Source of the DNA: VRUE01 sp035997045 | Lineage (GTDB): Bacteria; Actinomycetota; Thermoleophilia; Solirubrobacterales; 70-9 | NCBI GenBank assembly: GCA_035997045.1 | Contig: DASYIY010000035.1 | Span: forward strand, 1-61,605 | Reading direction: 5' to 3' | Length of the DNA stretch: 61,605 bases | Shown here: one piece after another, positions 17,243 to 24,852 of the stretch | Layout of the letters: each line of letters opens with the position of its first letter | Position numbering within the stretch: the stretch's first letter is position 1 | Translations under genes and position numbers: made by a program | The notes under the pieces: generated by a model | Database searches by the model: none | The model's input: the letters and a program-made list of their open reading frames with translations, nothing else | What the model was told of the DNA's origin: nothing

Positions 17243-17354
17243 AGGGGTGCGGGCAGGAGGTTCCGCTTAACTTTTTCGGTGGGGAGGAACCTGCTGGCGC
17301 CGCGAGGTGGGCGCCGAAAAAGTACAAGACGCTCCACCCCCTGCCCGCACCCCT
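17243..17354. repeat. Nested inverted repeats in the gatC upstream region
   Basis: Outer arms AGGGGTGCGGGCAGG (17243-17257) and 17340-17354 are perfect 15-bp complements. Inside, ACTTTTTCGG (17270-17279) pairs with 17314-17323, and AGGTTCC (17258-17264) pairs with 17286-17292. The last two pairings cross, so they are mutually exclusive or form a pseudoknot. The right outer arm abuts the gatC -10 box TAGAAT (17354-17359). It could be a regulatory region or a small mobile-element remnant with 15-bp terminal repeats. Confidence 0.6.
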
Positions 17355-17367
17355 AGAATCGACCGCC

Positions 17368-17655
17368 GTGATTGAGCGAGGGCAGGTATTGCACGTAGCG
17401 AAACTGGCCCGCCTGGGCCTCAGTGAGGCTGAGGTCGAGGCCATGACCGGAGAGCTTTCGGGGATCCTCGAGCACGTCGACCGGATTGCGGCGCTGGAGC
17501 TCGATGACGTTGCGCCGACCTCTCACGTTGTCGAGCTTGAGAACGTGCTGCGGGCCGATCTTCCTCACGAGAGCCTGGCGCAGGATGTCGCGTTGGCCTC
17601 GGCGCCGGACCCGGTCGACGGTGCGTTCCGCGTCCCTTCGCCGCAGGCCGAATAG
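17368..17655 (+). CDS. gatC: Aspartyl/glutamyl-tRNA amidotransferase subunit C
   Basis: Small GatCAB subunit (95 aa) that stabilises GatA and bridges to GatB. Typical sequence: VLHVAKLARLGLSEAEVEAMTGELSGILEHVDRIAALELDDVAPTSH in the N-terminal helices. GTG at 17368 follows TAGAAT by 8 bases. The open frame runs further upstream, but family length supports this start. It ends TAG overlapping the GTG of gatA by one base. Confidence 0.94.
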   Translation: MIERGQVLHVAKLARLGLSEAEVEAMTGELSGILEHVDRIAALELDDVAPTSHVVELENVLRADLPHESLAQDVALASAPDPVDGAFRVPSPQAE

Positions 17656-19100
17656 TGGCGGACATGCTCGAGCTGACGGCCGTTCAGGCACATGAGGCGA
17701 TGGGCGCCGGGGAGCTCGACGCTGCCGAGTACGCCGAGGCTTGGAAAGAAGCCGCAGCTGGGGATGAGTTGAACGCCTACCTCTGGCGCGAGCAGAATGG
17801 CGATAGTGCGGCGGTAGCTGTTGAGAGGCCCTGTGCGGCGCCGATCGCGGTCAAGGACATCTTCTGCACGGAGGGCGTGCCAACCACGGCCGGGTCGCGC
17901 ATCCTCGAGGGGTACCGGCCGCCCTATACGGCCACTGCGGTGAGGCGGTTGATCGAGGCCGGGGCGCCGATCCTCGGCAAGACCAACATGGATGAGTTCG
18001 CGATGGGGTCGTCGAACGAGAACTCCGCTTACGGGGCGGTGCTCAATCCTTGGGACCGCACTCGGGTACCCGGTGGATCCTCCGGCGGCTCGGCTGCCGT
18101 CGTCGCCGGCGGCCTGGCGCCCTGGGCGATCGGCACCGATACCGGCGGCTCGATTCGCCAGCCGGCAGCGCTCTGCGGGATCGTCGGCCTGAAGCCGACC
18201 TACGGGGCGATCTCGCGCTACGGGATGATCGCCTTCGCCTCCTCGCTGGACCAGTGCGGCCCGCTCACCCGCGACGTCAGCGACGCGGCGCTGCTACTGG
18301 CGATCATGCAGGGGGAGGATCCGTGCGATTCGACTTCGGTCGGATTGCAGCAGGCACCGCGCCTGCCCGACCGCGAGGACCTGACGGGATTGCGCTTCGC
18401 CGTCCCGGCCGAGCTGGCGCGGGACGCGATCGAGCCTGGAGTGCGCGAGGTGTTCGAGGCGACGCTGGCGACGATCGAGCGGCTGGGGGGTGAGGTCGCC
18501 GAGGTGGCTCTGCCCCATGCGGAGCACGGGATCTCCGCCTACTACGTGATTGCCCCCGCCGAGGCATCCTCGAACCTCGCCCGCTACGACGGCGTCCGCT
18601 ACGGCATGCGGGCCGAGGTCGACGGGGATCTGATCGAGATGTACGAGAAGACTCGCGCCGAGGGCTTCGGCCCCGAGGTGAAGCGCCGCATCATGCTCGG
18701 CACCTACGCTCTCTCGTCTGGCTACTACGACGCCTACTACGGTCAGGCGCAGAAGGTCCGCACCAAGATCGCGGCCGATTTCACCGCTGCCTTTGGCGGG
18801 GTCGACTTCGTCGTCACCCCGACCTCGCCTTCCGTCGCCTTCGGCCTCGGCGAGAAGACCGACGATCCGCTGGCGATGTACCTCAACGATCTCTTCACCG
18901 TGCCGATGAGCCTTGCCGGGATTCCGGCAATCTCGATCCCGGCCGGACTGGCCGAGCCCGACGGCGGCGGGCCGCGGCTGCCGGTCGGCTTCCAGATCGC
19001 CGCCCCGGCCTTCGGCGAGCAGAAGCTGCTCGATGCGGCCTACGCACTGGAGCAGGCGATCGGTTTCGACGCCAGGCCGGAGGGGGTTCCCGGTGGCTGA
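17655..19100 (+). CDS. gatA: Aspartyl/glutamyl-tRNA amidotransferase subunit A
   Basis: Amidase-signature glutaminase subunit (481 aa) that releases ammonia from glutamine for conversion of Glu-tRNA(Gln) and Asp-tRNA(Asn) to the amides. The Ser-cisSer-Lys triad is visible: Lys in PIAVKDIFC, Ser in VPGGSSGGSAAVVAGG and Ser in IGTDTGGSIRQPAA. The GTG overlaps gatC and the end overlaps gatB, forming a tight gatCAB operon. Confidence 0.96.
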   Translation: MADMLELTAVQAHEAMGAGELDAAEYAEAWKEAAAGDELNAYLWREQNGDSAAVAVERPCAAPIAVKDIFCTEGVPTTAGSRILEGYRPPYTATAVRRLIEAGAPILGKTNMDEFAMGSSNENSAYGAVLNPWDRTRVPGGSSGGSAAVVAGGLAPWAIGTDTGGSIRQPAALCGIVGLKPTYGAISRYGMIAFASSLDQCGPLTRDVSDAALLLAIMQGEDPCDSTSVGLQQAPRLPDREDLTGLRFAVPAELARDAIEPGVREVFEATLATIERLGGEVAEVALPHAEHGISAYYVIAPAEASSNLARYDGVRYGMRAEVDGDLIEMYEKTRAEGFGPEVKRRIMLGTYALSSGYYDAYYGQAQKVRTKIAADFTAAFGGVDFVVTPTSPSVAFGLGEKTDDPLAMYLNDLFTVPMSLAGIPAISIPAGLAEPDGGGPRLPVGFQIAAPAFGEQKLLDAAYALEQAIGFDARPEGVPGG

Positions 19101-20535
19101 GCTCGAGGCCGTTATCGGACTGGAGATCCACGTCCAGCTGGCGACCAGGACGAAGATGTTCTGCGGCTGCGAGCTCTCCTTCGGCGATCAGCCGAATATC
19201 CACACCTGCCCGATCTGCCTCGCTCACCCCGGGGTTTTGCCCGTGCCAAACGAGCAGGCGATCCTCTACGCGCTGCAGATCGCCGCGGCACTGGAGTGCG
19301 AGGTGGCGCCGCGGTCGATCTTCCACCGCAAGAACTATTTCTATCCCGACAGTCCCAAGGCCTACCAGATCAGTCAGTACGACATTCCGCTCGCCAGCGA
19401 CGGCCGTCTCGGCGATATCCGCATTCATCGCGCCCACCTCGAGGAGGACGCGGCGAAGACGATCCACGTCGGCGAGTCGGGTCGCATCCATGGCTCCAGC
19501 GCCTCGTTGGTCGACTTCAACCGCGGTGGCACCCCGCTGGTCGAGATCGTCACCGAGCCGGACATCCGCAGCGCCTCCGAGGCCGCGACCTGGGCCCGCC
19601 TGCTGCGCGAGACGGTGCGCCAGCTCGGCGTCTCCGACGTCAACATGGAGGAGGGCAGTCTGCGCGTCGACGGCAACATCTCCGTGCGGCCGGCCGGCAG
19701 CGAGGAGCTGGGGACGAAGACCGAGCTGAAGAACATGAACAGCTTCCGCTTCCTCGAGCGTGGGATCGAAGCCGAGCTGGCGCGCCAGCGCGAGCTGATC
19801 GAGGCGGGGGGGACGGTGGAGCAGGAGACCCTGCACTTCAACCCGGGCGACGGCACGCTGACCCTGCTGCGCTCGAAGGAGGAGGCGCACGACTACCGCT
19901 ACTTCCCCGAGCCCGACCTGGTGCCGCTGGCCCCGACCGAGGCGATGCTGCGCGAGGCGCGCGAGTCCCTGCCCGAGCTGCCGGCGGCGCGAATCGAGCG
20001 CTACCGCGAGCAGATGGGTCTGGCCGAGGACATCGCCGCGCTGCTGGCGACGGACCCCGAGACCGGCGCATACTTCGAGCAGACAGCGGAGGAGGCGGAC
20101 GAGGGCATCGAGCCCCGTGTTGTCGCCAACTGGGTGACCGGTGAGCTGGCGGCTGCGCTGCGCCAGGACGGTGGTGAGGCAAGTGCATCGGAGTCGAAGG
20201 TCGAGCCGGCCGCGCTGGCCGCGCTGGTGGCCCTGGTTCAGGCGAAGAAGATCTCCAACAGCAGTGGCAAGGTGGTCCTGGCGACGCTGGTCGGCGAGGG
20301 CGGAGACCCCGCCGCGATCGTCGAGCGCGAGGGCCTCGCCCAGATCTCCGACAGCGGCGAGCTGGAGACCATAGTCGCCGCCGCTGTCGACGCCAACCCG
20401 GAGGCGGCCGAGCAGATCCGCTCCGGCAACCAGAAGGCAATCGGCGCCATCGTCGGCGCCGTGATGAAGGAGACCAAGGGCCGAGCCGATGGCGGCGAGG
20501 TCAACCGCCTGATCCGAGAGAAGCTGGGCCTGTAG
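19093..20535 (+). CDS. gatB: Aspartyl/glutamyl-tRNA amidotransferase subunit B
   Basis: Transamidase subunit (480 aa) that binds the mischarged tRNA, activates the acid with ATP and adds ammonia. Signatures: VIGLEIHVQLATRTKMFCGC, a cradle domain with HTCPICLAHPGVLPVPN, DFNRGGTPLVEIVTEPDI, and a C-terminal helical YqeY-like tail (NQKAIGAIVGAVMKETKGRADGGEVNRLIREKL). The Cys residues match the zinc-site type of GatB. GTG at 19093 overlaps the end of gatA by 8 bases. A hairpin follows the stop. Confidence 0.96.
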   Translation: MAELEAVIGLEIHVQLATRTKMFCGCELSFGDQPNIHTCPICLAHPGVLPVPNEQAILYALQIAAALECEVAPRSIFHRKNYFYPDSPKAYQISQYDIPLASDGRLGDIRIHRAHLEEDAAKTIHVGESGRIHGSSASLVDFNRGGTPLVEIVTEPDIRSASEAATWARLLRETVRQLGVSDVNMEEGSLRVDGNISVRPAGSEELGTKTELKNMNSFRFLERGIEAELARQRELIEAGGTVEQETLHFNPGDGTLTLLRSKEEAHDYRYFPEPDLVPLAPTEAMLREARESLPELPAARIERYREQMGLAEDIAALLATDPETGAYFEQTAEEADEGIEPRVVANWVTGELAAALRQDGGEASASESKVEPAALAALVALVQAKKISNSSGKVVLATLVGEGGDPAAIVEREGLAQISDSGELETIVAAAVDANPEAAEQIRSGNQKAIGAIVGAVMKETKGRADGGEVNRLIREKLGL

Positions 20536-20543
20536 AGGTTCGA

Positions 20544-20576
20544 CGGGGGGTCCTGCCACGTGCAGCGAAGCCCCCG
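20544..20576 (+). terminator. Hairpin after gatB
   Basis: CGGGGG (20544-20549) pairs with CCCCCG (20571-20576) and encloses CTGC (20553-20556) pairing with GCAG (20562-20565). It sits 9 bases after the gatB stop, with no T run. Probable terminator of gatCAB. Confidence 0.5.
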
Positions 20577-20589
20577 ATAAGTGCGTTCC

Positions 20590-20625
20590 AGCACTTTGTA
20601 ACACGATGTTACAAAGTGCTAAGTT
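20590..20625 (+). promoter_or_regulatory. ndh promoter within a perfect 31-bp palindrome (operator)
   Basis: AGCACTTTGTAACA (20590-20603) and TGTTACAAAGTGCT (20607-20620) are perfect 14-bp arms around CGA. The left arm contains a -35 box TTGTAA (20596-20601); 18 bases later comes TAAGTT (20620-20625), and 6 bases after that the ATG of ndh. A repressor bound to the palindrome would cover the whole core promoter. The half site TTGTAACA is loosely like Rex- or TetR-type operators; the binding protein is not in the window. Confidence 0.72.
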
Positions 20626-20631
20626 GAGTTC

Positions 20632-21957
20632 ATGGCCTGGAATGTCGTCATCGCTGGTGGAGGGTTCGGCGGCGCGATGGCTGCGCGGGAGCTGGAGCGG
20701 ATCCTGCCGCGGCAGTCGACCCGGCTGGTCTTGGTCAACGACGCCAACTTCATGCTCTACACGCCGTTTCTGCCCGAGGCCGCGGCGGGGACGCTGGAGC
20801 CGCGTCACGTGGTCACGCCGCTGCGCGAGATCCTCAGCCGAACCTACCTGCGGCTGGGCTCGATCGTCGGCCATGACCCGGGTGCGAAGACGGTCGAGTT
20901 GCGCACTCGCGAGGGCGACGTCGAGCAGCTTCCGTATGACCAACTGCTGCTTGCGCTCGGCTCCGTTTCCCGAGTGTTGCCGGTGCCCGGTCTCTCCGAG
21001 CATGCGATCGGCTTCAAGAGTCTCGCCGACGCGATCTGGCTGCGCAATCACGTGATCGAGACGCTGGAGGCGGCCAATGCGACCGACGACGCCGCTCGCC
21101 GCGAGGAGCTGCTCACCTACGTCTTCGTCGGCGGCGGCTATGCCGGTCTGGAGGCCTTGGCCGAGCTGCAGGATTTCGCCGCCGACGCGATCGAGAGCTA
21201 CCCGCGGGCCCGTCTGCACGGGATGCGCTGGGTCCTGGTCGAGGCCAGCGACCGGGTCCTGCCCGAGATCGATGCCGAGCTGGCCGATTACGCGTTGCGC
21301 GAGCTGCGCGGCCGCGGCATCGACATCCGCCTCGGCACCACGCTGGAGGAGGTGCGCGCCGACAGCGCCCGCATCGCCACCGGCGAGACGCTTCCCACCC
21401 GGACCGTCGTCTGGACCGCCGGGGTCTCGCCGCACCCGAGCCTTCGTCAGCTCTCGCTGCCGCTCGACGAGCGCGGCCGGGTGCCGGTCGACGAGCGCCT
21501 GCGGGTCGAGGGCATGGACTCGGTCTGGGCGATCGGCGATTGCGCCGCTGCGCCCGACCCGCGCGGCGGCCTCTGCCCGCCGACCGCCCAGCACGCGGTG
21601 CGCCAGGGCCCCGTCGCCGCCGCCAACATCGCCGCCGAGCTCGGGATCGGTACCGCGCGCCCCTTCGAGTACCGCGGCAACGCCGCCTTCGTCAACCTCG
21701 GCCGCTACAAGGCGGTCGGCAAGGTCGGTGGCCGCACCTTCCGCGGCTTCCCGGCCTGGTGGATGGCGCGGACCTACCACATGAGCCAGATTCCGGGCGC
21801 GGCCCGCAAGGCGCGCGCCGTGATCGACTGGACCGCCAGCCTGCCGTTCCGGCGCGATATCTCCGAGGTCGGCTCGATCGGACATCCAAAGCCGCTGGAG
21901 GCGACAATAGGGACGTGGGATTCGAGTACCCCGTCATCGCCTTCTTCTTCGGCCTAG
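20632..21957 (+). CDS. ndh: Type II NADH:quinone dehydrogenase-like FAD oxidoreductase
   Basis: Two-dinucleotide-fold flavoprotein of the NDH-2 family (441 aa). It would oxidise NADH without proton pumping and reduce the membrane quinone, here menaquinone. The FAD site is VVIAGGGFGGAMAARELE (residues 5-22), the NAD site YVFVGGGYAGLEALAEL (about 163), and the second FAD segment MDSVWAIGDCAAAP. The C-terminal part has the aromatic, basic membrane-association region (KVGGRTFRGFPAWWMARTYH). No membrane helix is needed. Leaderless start 6 bases after TAAGTT. The palindrome suggests redox or ligand control. A small zinc-ribbon gene overlaps its end. Confidence 0.9.
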   Translation: MAWNVVIAGGGFGGAMAARELERILPRQSTRLVLVNDANFMLYTPFLPEAAAGTLEPRHVVTPLREILSRTYLRLGSIVGHDPGAKTVELRTREGDVEQLPYDQLLLALGSVSRVLPVPGLSEHAIGFKSLADAIWLRNHVIETLEAANATDDAARREELLTYVFVGGGYAGLEALAELQDFAADAIESYPRARLHGMRWVLVEASDRVLPEIDAELADYALRELRGRGIDIRLGTTLEEVRADSARIATGETLPTRTVVWTAGVSPHPSLRQLSLPLDERGRVPVDERLRVEGMDSVWAIGDCAAAPDPRGGLCPPTAQHAVRQGPVAAANIAAELGIGTARPFEYRGNAAFVNLGRYKAVGKVGGRTFRGFPAWWMARTYHMSQIPGAARKARAVIDWTASLPFRRDISEVGSIGHPKPLEATIGTWDSSTPSSPSSSA

Positions 21958-22199
21958 CCACCGGCATCATCGGCAAGGGCAAGGGCAGCTCCTTCTGGGT
22001 CTGGCTGCTGGTCGGCGCGGTCCTGCCCGGACTCGGCCTGATCGCGGTGATCCTCTATCGCACGGAGACAAACGAACCGGAACGCCAGTGCCCGAACTGC
22101 CACAAGGCGGTGAAGCTATATGTCCAGGTTTGCCCACGCTGTGGGATGGACCTCTATCTTCCCGATCCGGCTGAGGTTCGCCACCCCGGGGTTAGCTAG
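21915..22199 (+). CDS. Small membrane protein with C-terminal zinc ribbon
   Basis: A 94-residue protein starting at GTG 21915, inside the 3' end of ndh in another frame (43-bp overlap). One or two hydrophobic segments (YPVIAFFFGLATGIIGKGKG and FWVWLLVGAVLPGLGLIAVILY) precede a zinc ribbon with two CxxC pairs (CPNCHKAVKLYVQVCPRCG). Probably coupled to ndh translation. No specific function is known to me. Confidence 0.75.
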   Translation: MGFEYPVIAFFFGLATGIIGKGKGSSFWVWLLVGAVLPGLGLIAVILYRTETNEPERQCPNCHKAVKLYVQVCPRCGMDLYLPDPAEVRHPGVS

Positions 22200-22231
22200 G
22201 TGCCGCATGGGTAGTGACTGAGCGCAACCCT

Positions 22232-22238
22232 CAAGGAG
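22232..22238 (+). promoter_or_regulatory. Ribosome binding site deciding the 22244 start
   Basis: AAGGAGG lies 5 bases before GTG 22244. It favours this start over the in-frame GTG at 22214 and puts a clean signal peptide at the N-terminus. Confidence 0.8.
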
Positions 22239-22243
22239 GCCCT

Positions 22244-23788
22244 GTGCGTCGTCTCGTTCCGATCGTGGTCGCCGCAACTCTCGTCTTTTCCTGCCTCGGC
22301 TCGGCAGCCGGCGCGGCTACGCTCGAACCGATCGGCAAATTCAAACAGCCGATTTTCATTACCTCGGACCCGAGCAACGCCGAACGCCTGCTCGTTGCCG
22401 AGCGCGAAGGCACGGTCAACGAAGTGGTCGGGGGAGTGGTGACTCCGATTGCCGATCTCACCTCTATTGTCGCCTGCTGCGAAGTCGAGCGCGGCCTGCT
22501 CTCGATCGCGCCGGCGCCGGACTTCGACGGCTCCGGTCGTTTCTACGCCGCCTACACCGGCAAGCCGGCCGCCGGCGGCGCCGAGGGCGATGTCCACGTC
22601 GACTCCTTTCGCCCCGGCCCGTCGGTCGCCGCCCCGATCCGCGAACCGATTCTCAGCGTGGGGCACGCCACGAACCCCAATCACAATGGCGGCCAGCTGC
22701 AGTTCGGTCCCGACGGCTACCTCTACATCTCTCTTGGCGATGGTGGCGGCGGTGGCGATCCGCTGGAAAGCGGCCAGGACACCGAAGTCCTGCTGGGCAA
22801 GATCCTCCGCATCGATCCACACCCCGGCCAGTCACCGGCCTACTCGATTCCTCCCGGCAACCCGTTCGTGGCGGGGCCGGGTCGCGACGAGATCTGGGCC
22901 TATGGCCTGCGCAACCCGTGGCGCTTTTCCTTCGACCGGGCGAACGGCGACATGACGATCGCCGATGTCGGCCAGGGCGCGCGCGAGGAGGTCGACTTCG
23001 CGCCCAGTCCCGCCGCCGGCATCGTCGGAGGGACCGGCGCCGACTACGGCTGGAACTGTCGCGAGGGGTTCATCGCCTACGCCAATCCCGGGCCGGCATG
23101 CGGGTCGGCTAGTGGCTTTACCGATCCGGTCTTCGACTATCCCCACGCGGACCCCGGCGACGGGTCCGCGCACGGTTGCTCGATCATCGGTGGCTACGTG
23201 GTGCGCGACCCGGATCTCACGGGCCTCTACGGCCGCTACGTCTACTCCGACTTCTGTTCGGAAGAGATTCGTTCGCTGGCGTTGCCGAGCGCCGCCGGCG
23301 GTCGTGCAACCGACGACCGCACTGAGGGGCTCAGCGTTGCCGGGCCGAGCTCCTTTGGCGAAGACGCCTGCGGGCGGCTCTACGTGGCGTCCACGACGGG
23401 AGCCGTCGATCGCTTCGTCGGTCCAGCGGGCCCTGTCTGTCCATCGGCGGCGACTTCCGGTTCGGAATCGCCGATCGCCCCAACTGGCCCGGGGTCCGGC
23501 ATCGAGCGCAAGGACCGGCCCCTGCGCTTGCGGCTGCAGGCGCGAGCGGCGGGCGCTCGTCTGAAGATCGTCGTCGAAGCGGCTCCCTGCGCCGGGCAGG
23601 TGGGCGATCGGGTCCAGCTCAACCGGGGCGGCGAGCCGCTCGGTTCAAAGCCACTCGACGACCGTTGCCTCGCCCGCTTTTTCGCTCGCATCAAGAGTGC
23701 GGCGACATTCAGGGCGTTGCTTGTTGGCAGCGAAGAGATCCGCTCGCACCGGCTTACCGCCGTGGTCCATTCCCGTGGCGTGAGCTAG
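22244..23788 (+). CDS. Exported PQQ-dependent sugar (glucose/sorbosone-type) dehydrogenase
   Basis: Secreted six-bladed beta-propeller (514 aa) of the soluble aldose sugar dehydrogenase family; it would oxidise sugars outside the membrane using PQQ and calcium. Signal peptide: RRLVPIVVAATLVFSCLGSAAGA. Family landmarks: RLLVAEREGTVNEV, ERGLLSIAPAPDF, the HNGGQLQFGPDGYLYISLGDG active-site segment, ILRIDP, WAYGLRNPWRFSFD, DVGQGAREEVDF and GGYVVRDPDL. About 120 C-terminal residues beyond the propeller form an extra domain I do not recognise. The stop overlaps that of the convergent gene: CTAG at 23785-23788 supplies both. No PQQ synthesis gene is in the window. Confidence 0.9.
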   Translation: MRRLVPIVVAATLVFSCLGSAAGAATLEPIGKFKQPIFITSDPSNAERLLVAEREGTVNEVVGGVVTPIADLTSIVACCEVERGLLSIAPAPDFDGSGRFYAAYTGKPAAGGAEGDVHVDSFRPGPSVAAPIREPILSVGHATNPNHNGGQLQFGPDGYLYISLGDGGGGGDPLESGQDTEVLLGKILRIDPHPGQSPAYSIPPGNPFVAGPGRDEIWAYGLRNPWRFSFDRANGDMTIADVGQGAREEVDFAPSPAAGIVGGTGADYGWNCREGFIAYANPGPACGSASGFTDPVFDYPHADPGDGSAHGCSIIGGYVVRDPDLTGLYGRYVYSDFCSEEIRSLALPSAAGGRATDDRTEGLSVAGPSSFGEDACGRLYVASTTGAVDRFVGPAGPVCPSAATSGSESPIAPTGPGSGIERKDRPLRLRLQARAAGARLKIVVEAAPCAGQVGDRVQLNRGGEPLGSKPLDDRCLARFFARIKSAATFRALLVGSEEIRSHRLTAVVHSRGVS

Positions 23789-24852
23789 CGCAGCCAGGTG
23801 CGGACGATCGCGTTGGCGAAGCCGAGCCCGTAGCGGACGACCGCCGGCTTCTTCGAGTGGCCGTGGAGGCGGCGCTCGACCGTGATCGGGACCTCCTTGG
23901 CCGGGATGCCGCGCTTGATCGCCTCGATCATGAACTCAGACGTATGGAACTGCTCCTGGCGCAGGACGAGCTGGGGCAGGACAGTGGTGCGCACGGCGCG
24001 GTAGCCATTGGAGCAGTCGGTGACGTGGGTGCGGGTGATCGCCGAGACGAGGCGATTGAAGAAGACGATGCCGAGCTCGCGGGCGAAATGGTTGCGGTCG
24101 GCCTGGCCGAGCACGCGCGAGCCGTGGGCGACGTCGACCTCGCCGTCGAGCACCGGTTTGACCAGGCGCTCCATCTCCGCGGGCAGGTGCTGGCCGTCGG
24201 CGTCGAGGGTGACGACGATCTCGGCCCCCGATTCGACCATTAGCCGGTAGCCGGTGCGCAGCGCCGCCCCCCCGCCGCGGTTGGTCACGTGGCGTGCAAC
24301 CGCGGCGCCGTGCTCGGCGGCGACGTCGCCGGTGCCGTCGCGGGAACCGTCGTCGACCACGAGCACCGCCGTTGGCATGCCGCAGACTTCGCTCGGCATC
24401 AGGTCGAGCACGTAGCCGATGTTCTCGGCCTCGTTGTAGGCGGGGACGAGGATCGCGATCTTGCCGCGGAAGCGTTCCGGCAGCTTCGCCTGGCGGAACT
24501 CCTCCCAGGCAAGGCCCTCCAGGGCCGCCGAGAGCTGGCGCGCGTTGCGCGCGGTCTGCGCGAGCGCTCGCAGGATCAGCAGGAAAAGGATGAAGATCGC
24601 GAAGACGGCGAGGCCGAGGATGCGGCCGCCGTTGCCCTTTTCGAAGGAGAAGGCGGAGAGCAGCTTGTCGGTGATTTCGGTGCCGGAAACGAGCACCAGG
24701 CCGAGCCCGGCGGCGAGCAGGATCAGCACGTCGACGTTGCGCAGGGCGCGGCGGCGGACCAGCGCGTAAGCGACCAACGCCAGGCCGAAGAGCAGCCCGG
24801 CGCTGCGCAGAGCCGTCAGTTCGGCGGGGAAAATGCCTGCTTGGAGGACCAT
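23785..24852 (-). CDS. DUF2304-like membrane domain fused to GT2 polyprenyl-phosphate glycosyltransferase
   Basis: A 355-residue protein. Residues 1-120 hold two or three membrane helices in the style of DUF2304 (RRRALRNVDVLILLAAGLGLV then ILGLAVFAIFILFLLILRALAQ). The rest is a GT-A glycosyltransferase like dolichyl-phosphate mannose synthase (AILVPAYNEAENIGYVLDLMP, VLVVDDGSRDGTGDVA, TLDADGQHLPAEM, CSNGYRAVR). It probably loads a sugar onto a polyprenyl phosphate for the two GT39-like enzymes encoded just upstream. DUF2304 and GT2 are more often separate neighbouring genes. ATG at 24852 overlaps the upstream gene by 37 bases. Confidence 0.85.
   Translation of the reverse strand: MVLQAGIFPAELTALRSAGLLFGLALVAYALVRRRALRNVDVLILLAAGLGLVLVSGTEITDKLLSAFSFEKGNGGRILGLAVFAIFILFLLILRALAQTARNARQLSAALEGLAWEEFRQAKLPERFRGKIAILVPAYNEAENIGYVLDLMPSEVCGMPTAVLVVDDGSRDGTGDVAAEHGAAVARHVTNRGGGAALRTGYRLMVESGAEIVVTLDADGQHLPAEMERLVKPVLDGEVDVAHGSRVLGQADRNHFARELGIVFFNRLVSAITRTHVTDCSNGYRAVRTTVLPQLVLRQEQFHTSEFMIEAIKRGIPAKEVPITVERRLHGHSKKPAVVRYGLGFANAIVRTWLR

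Noticed and set aside
18895..21885. A very long minus-strand open frame (about 1000 codons) opposite gatA, gatB and ndh
   Set aside because: It mirrors the codon structure of three well-supported genes in a high-GC genome and has no family resemblance. Similar antisense frames opposite ilvB and the SQD1-like gene (27687-30242) and around 43700-46261 were rejected for the same reason.
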